From: Actinotignum schaalii
GTDB taxonomy: Bacteria > Actinomycetota > Actinomycetes > Actinomycetales > Actinomycetaceae
Length of the DNA: 64,000 nt
Direction: 5' to 3'
NCBI RefSeq assembly: GCF_000724605.1
Contig: NZ_CP008802.1
Coordinates: 1,798,001 to 1,862,000 of the forward strand
This document shows positions 62,491 through 64,000 of this stretch, in pieces (position 1 is the stretch's first letter; each line of letters starts with the position of its first letter). Below the pieces are notes generated by a model, which worked only from the letters and a program-made list of their open reading frames with translations, was not told the origin of the DNA and made no database searches. A program made the translations under genes and the position numbers.

Positions 62491-64000
62491 GTGACAGGTT
62501 TTAACTGGCGCCGCCTGGGCGGATTATCCGTCACGGCTGCGCTCGCCTTAAGCGTACTCACTACTCCGGCGCTCGCTGCGGATCAGCCAGCGCCGTCGAA
62601 TCCCGCCGGCGCTTTCGCCGGTCTCTTCTCTCCCGATAACCCCGAGTTGGCTGCCTTCCAGGATCTGCAGGGCTCCAATGAACGGGTGCGGGTTATTGTG
62701 CTCCTCAAGGACCAGTCTCGCCTGGGCAGCGATACCGGTGAGGCGCAGAGCCTGGCCACGCAGGAAGACCTGGTGGCACAGTGGTCGGAGAAGTACGGTC
62801 TGCAGCTTGAGCGCCAGTTCGGCTACCTCGTCAACGGTTTCGCCGCGACGATGCCGGCGGATAAGATGGCGGCTCTGGAAGCGGAATCCGCGGTGGCCTC
62901 GGTCAAGCGTGAGCGCGTCTACCAGACGACAGGCGTGGCCGCGACCGAGCGTGCGGCGGATATTTCCCGCGCCGTTGCCCAAAGCGCGCTCGCCCAGGGT
63001 GCGCTCGCCCAGGGTGCACTCGCCCAGAACGCGGGTGCCACGCAGGCACTCGCGCAGGGCGCCCTCGCAACGCAGCCGCAGGAAAATGTGCCCCTCGAAG
63101 ATGCCTCGCGCGATATGCAGGGCGCGCCCGCGGCCCTGGCTGATGCCGGCGCGGACGGCACCGGCATGGTTATTGCGATTGTGGACACGGGTATCGACCC
63201 GACTCACCGCGATATGCGCATCGATAATTGCGATACCGCGAAGATTAAGAATATTAACACTGCTGCGAATCCCACCTTCACGTGCAAGGTTCCCAACGGC
63301 TACAACTACGCCGATGATAATTTCGAGATCGTCGATACCACGAAGTCCATGCACGGCATGCACGTGGCAGGTATTGCCGCGGCAAACGGCCTGGATGAAG
63401 GCCAAACCTTCGCGACCACCGGCCGGGTGGAAGGCATGGCCCCCAATGCCCAGCTGCTGGCGATGAAGGTCTTCTCCAATGACCCGGCGCGTTCACGCGG
63501 CGCGGCCGACGGTGATATTATTGCCGCCATTGAAGATTCCGTGAAGCTGGGCGCCGACGTTATTAACCTCTCGCTGGGCTCCGATAACGGCTTCGGATAC
63601 TCCAACGGTGCGGGCCTGGCCATTGAAGAAGCGCGCGCCAAGGGCGTGCTTCCGGTGATTTCTGCCGGTAATTCCGGGCTCAATTTCTCGCCGAGCGGCG
63701 GGGAAGACGATATGTTCGGTAAATGGGACGACGGCGTTATTGGCTCGCCCTCGGCTCATGATGCCACGCTTTCGGTTGCCTCGATTGATAATAATTTCGA
63801 AACCCGCTCGGTCGCCCGCGTGACCGTGGGGGACAAGACCGAAGATATTTTCTACGAACTTGCCACCGGTAAGCCGGATAATGTGGCCCGCGAAGCGGTA
63901 GCCGCCGGCACCGGTAAGCCGGAAGAATTCCCGGAAGGCACCGCCGGTAAATACGCTCTTATTGAGCGCGGCGGCATTACCTTCGGGGAAAAGTTCGGAA
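62491..64000 (+). CDS. Secreted subtilisin-family (S8) protease, 3' end outside window
   Basis: At least 503 residues, running past the window. GTG 62491 follows AGGAGAAGGT. A signal peptide covers 1-30 (ALA site), an inhibitor-like propeptide about 60-145, and an ALAQG-repeat linker (about 165-190). The catalytic domain shows Asp in IAIVDTGIDPTHRD (about 229) and His in HGMHVAGIAA (about 289), then NLSLGSDNG and SAGNSG. An inserted PA domain starts near 475 (GKYALIERGG). The catalytic Ser lies beyond the window. It belongs to the C5a-peptidase/lactocepin group, cell-envelope proteases that cut host or nutrient proteins. Confidence 0.9.
   Translation, partial: MTGFNWRRLGGLSVTAALALSVLTTPALAADQPAPSNPAGAFAGLFSPDNPELAAFQDLQGSNERVRVIVLLKDQSRLGSDTGEAQSLATQEDLVAQWSEKYGLQLERQFGYLVNGFAATMPADKMAALEAESAVASVKRERVYQTTGVAATERAADISRAVAQSALAQGALAQGALAQNAGATQALAQGALATQPQENVPLEDASRDMQGAPAALADAGADGTGMVIAIVDTGIDPTHRDMRIDNCDTAKIKNINTAANPTFTCKVPNGYNYADDNFEIVDTTKSMHGMHVAGIAAANGLDEGQTFATTGRVEGMAPNAQLLAMKVFSNDPARSRGAADGDIIAAIEDSVKLGADVINLSLGSDNGFGYSNGAGLAIEEARAKGVLPVISAGNSGLNFSPSGGEDDMFGKWDDGVIGSPSAHDATLSVASIDNNFETRSVARVTVGDKTEDIFYELATGKPDNVAREAVAAGTGKPEEFPEGTAGKYALIERGGITFGEKFG

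Noticed and set aside
62491-64000. Mycosin (MycP) of the type VII system
   Set aside because: The protease has a long propeptide and PA domain, unlike mycosins, no C-terminal helix can be seen, and it lies 16 kb from eccC.

Overview
The window is about 60-65% GC (estimated by eye) and reads as the chromosome of a high-GC Gram-positive bacterium, most likely a member of the Actinomycetaceae. Supporting signs are the dnaK-grpE-dnaJ-hspR operon with HAIR operators, an actinobacterial ESX/type VII secretion locus, a VaFE surface protein, RlmC, pepC and a DUF4921 protein. The family assignment is inference. No rRNA, tRNA, CRISPR array or insertion sequence was seen.

Layout. 1-0.6 kb: end of an ABC ATPase gene. 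0.66-4.7 kb: an AT-richer cassette with a cysteine-rich secreted protein, three tiny two-helix membrane proteins, a short secreted peptide with a Cys-x8-Cys tail, a histidine kinase and a NarL-type regulator. Three copies of one 16-bp dyad lie in its intergenic regions. I read it as a peptide-sensing bacteriocin/immunity-like system. 4.7-8.9 kb: patatin, DUF4921, stress protein and ROK glucokinase. 8.9-13.6 kb: HspR-controlled chaperone operon. 13.7-15.6 kb: ABC exporter. 15.7-19.3 kb: a patchwork island with seven exact-period 23-bp repeats, a DUF4143 ATPase and a broken copy of its end, a frameshifted TipA-type regulator, a RelB/RelE pair and a stub antitoxin. 19.3-33.9 kb: mostly housekeeping (rlmC, yaaA, a GH13 enzyme, a two-component system, a large secreted nuclease, an orphan HigA-like protein, a secreted HNH protein, pepC, gluQ, ybaK).

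34-46 kb: type VII secretion locus with two WXG100-like proteins, a VaFE/LQRTG surface protein, EccB, EccD and a three-ATPase EccC. Consensus DnaA boxes lie in two of its promoter regions. 46.3-51.6 kb: Nei glycosylase, an unknown gene coupled to a Fic protein lacking the motif histidine, and HAIR-controlled clpB. 51.7-59.6 kb: a second AT-richer cassette with a small secreted two-cysteine protein, six tandem paralogous lipoproteins, a peptidoglycan-binding efflux adaptor, and an ABC ATPase with its FtsX-type permease. 59.7-64 kb: PaiB-like protein, amidase and the start of a subtilisin-family protease running off the window.

The two cassettes at 0.66-4.7 kb and 51.7-59.6 kb are the best candidates for undescribed systems. 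A third, window-wide signal is a repeated ACGACGACGC word on both strands, placed mainly in linkers and intergenic DNA.
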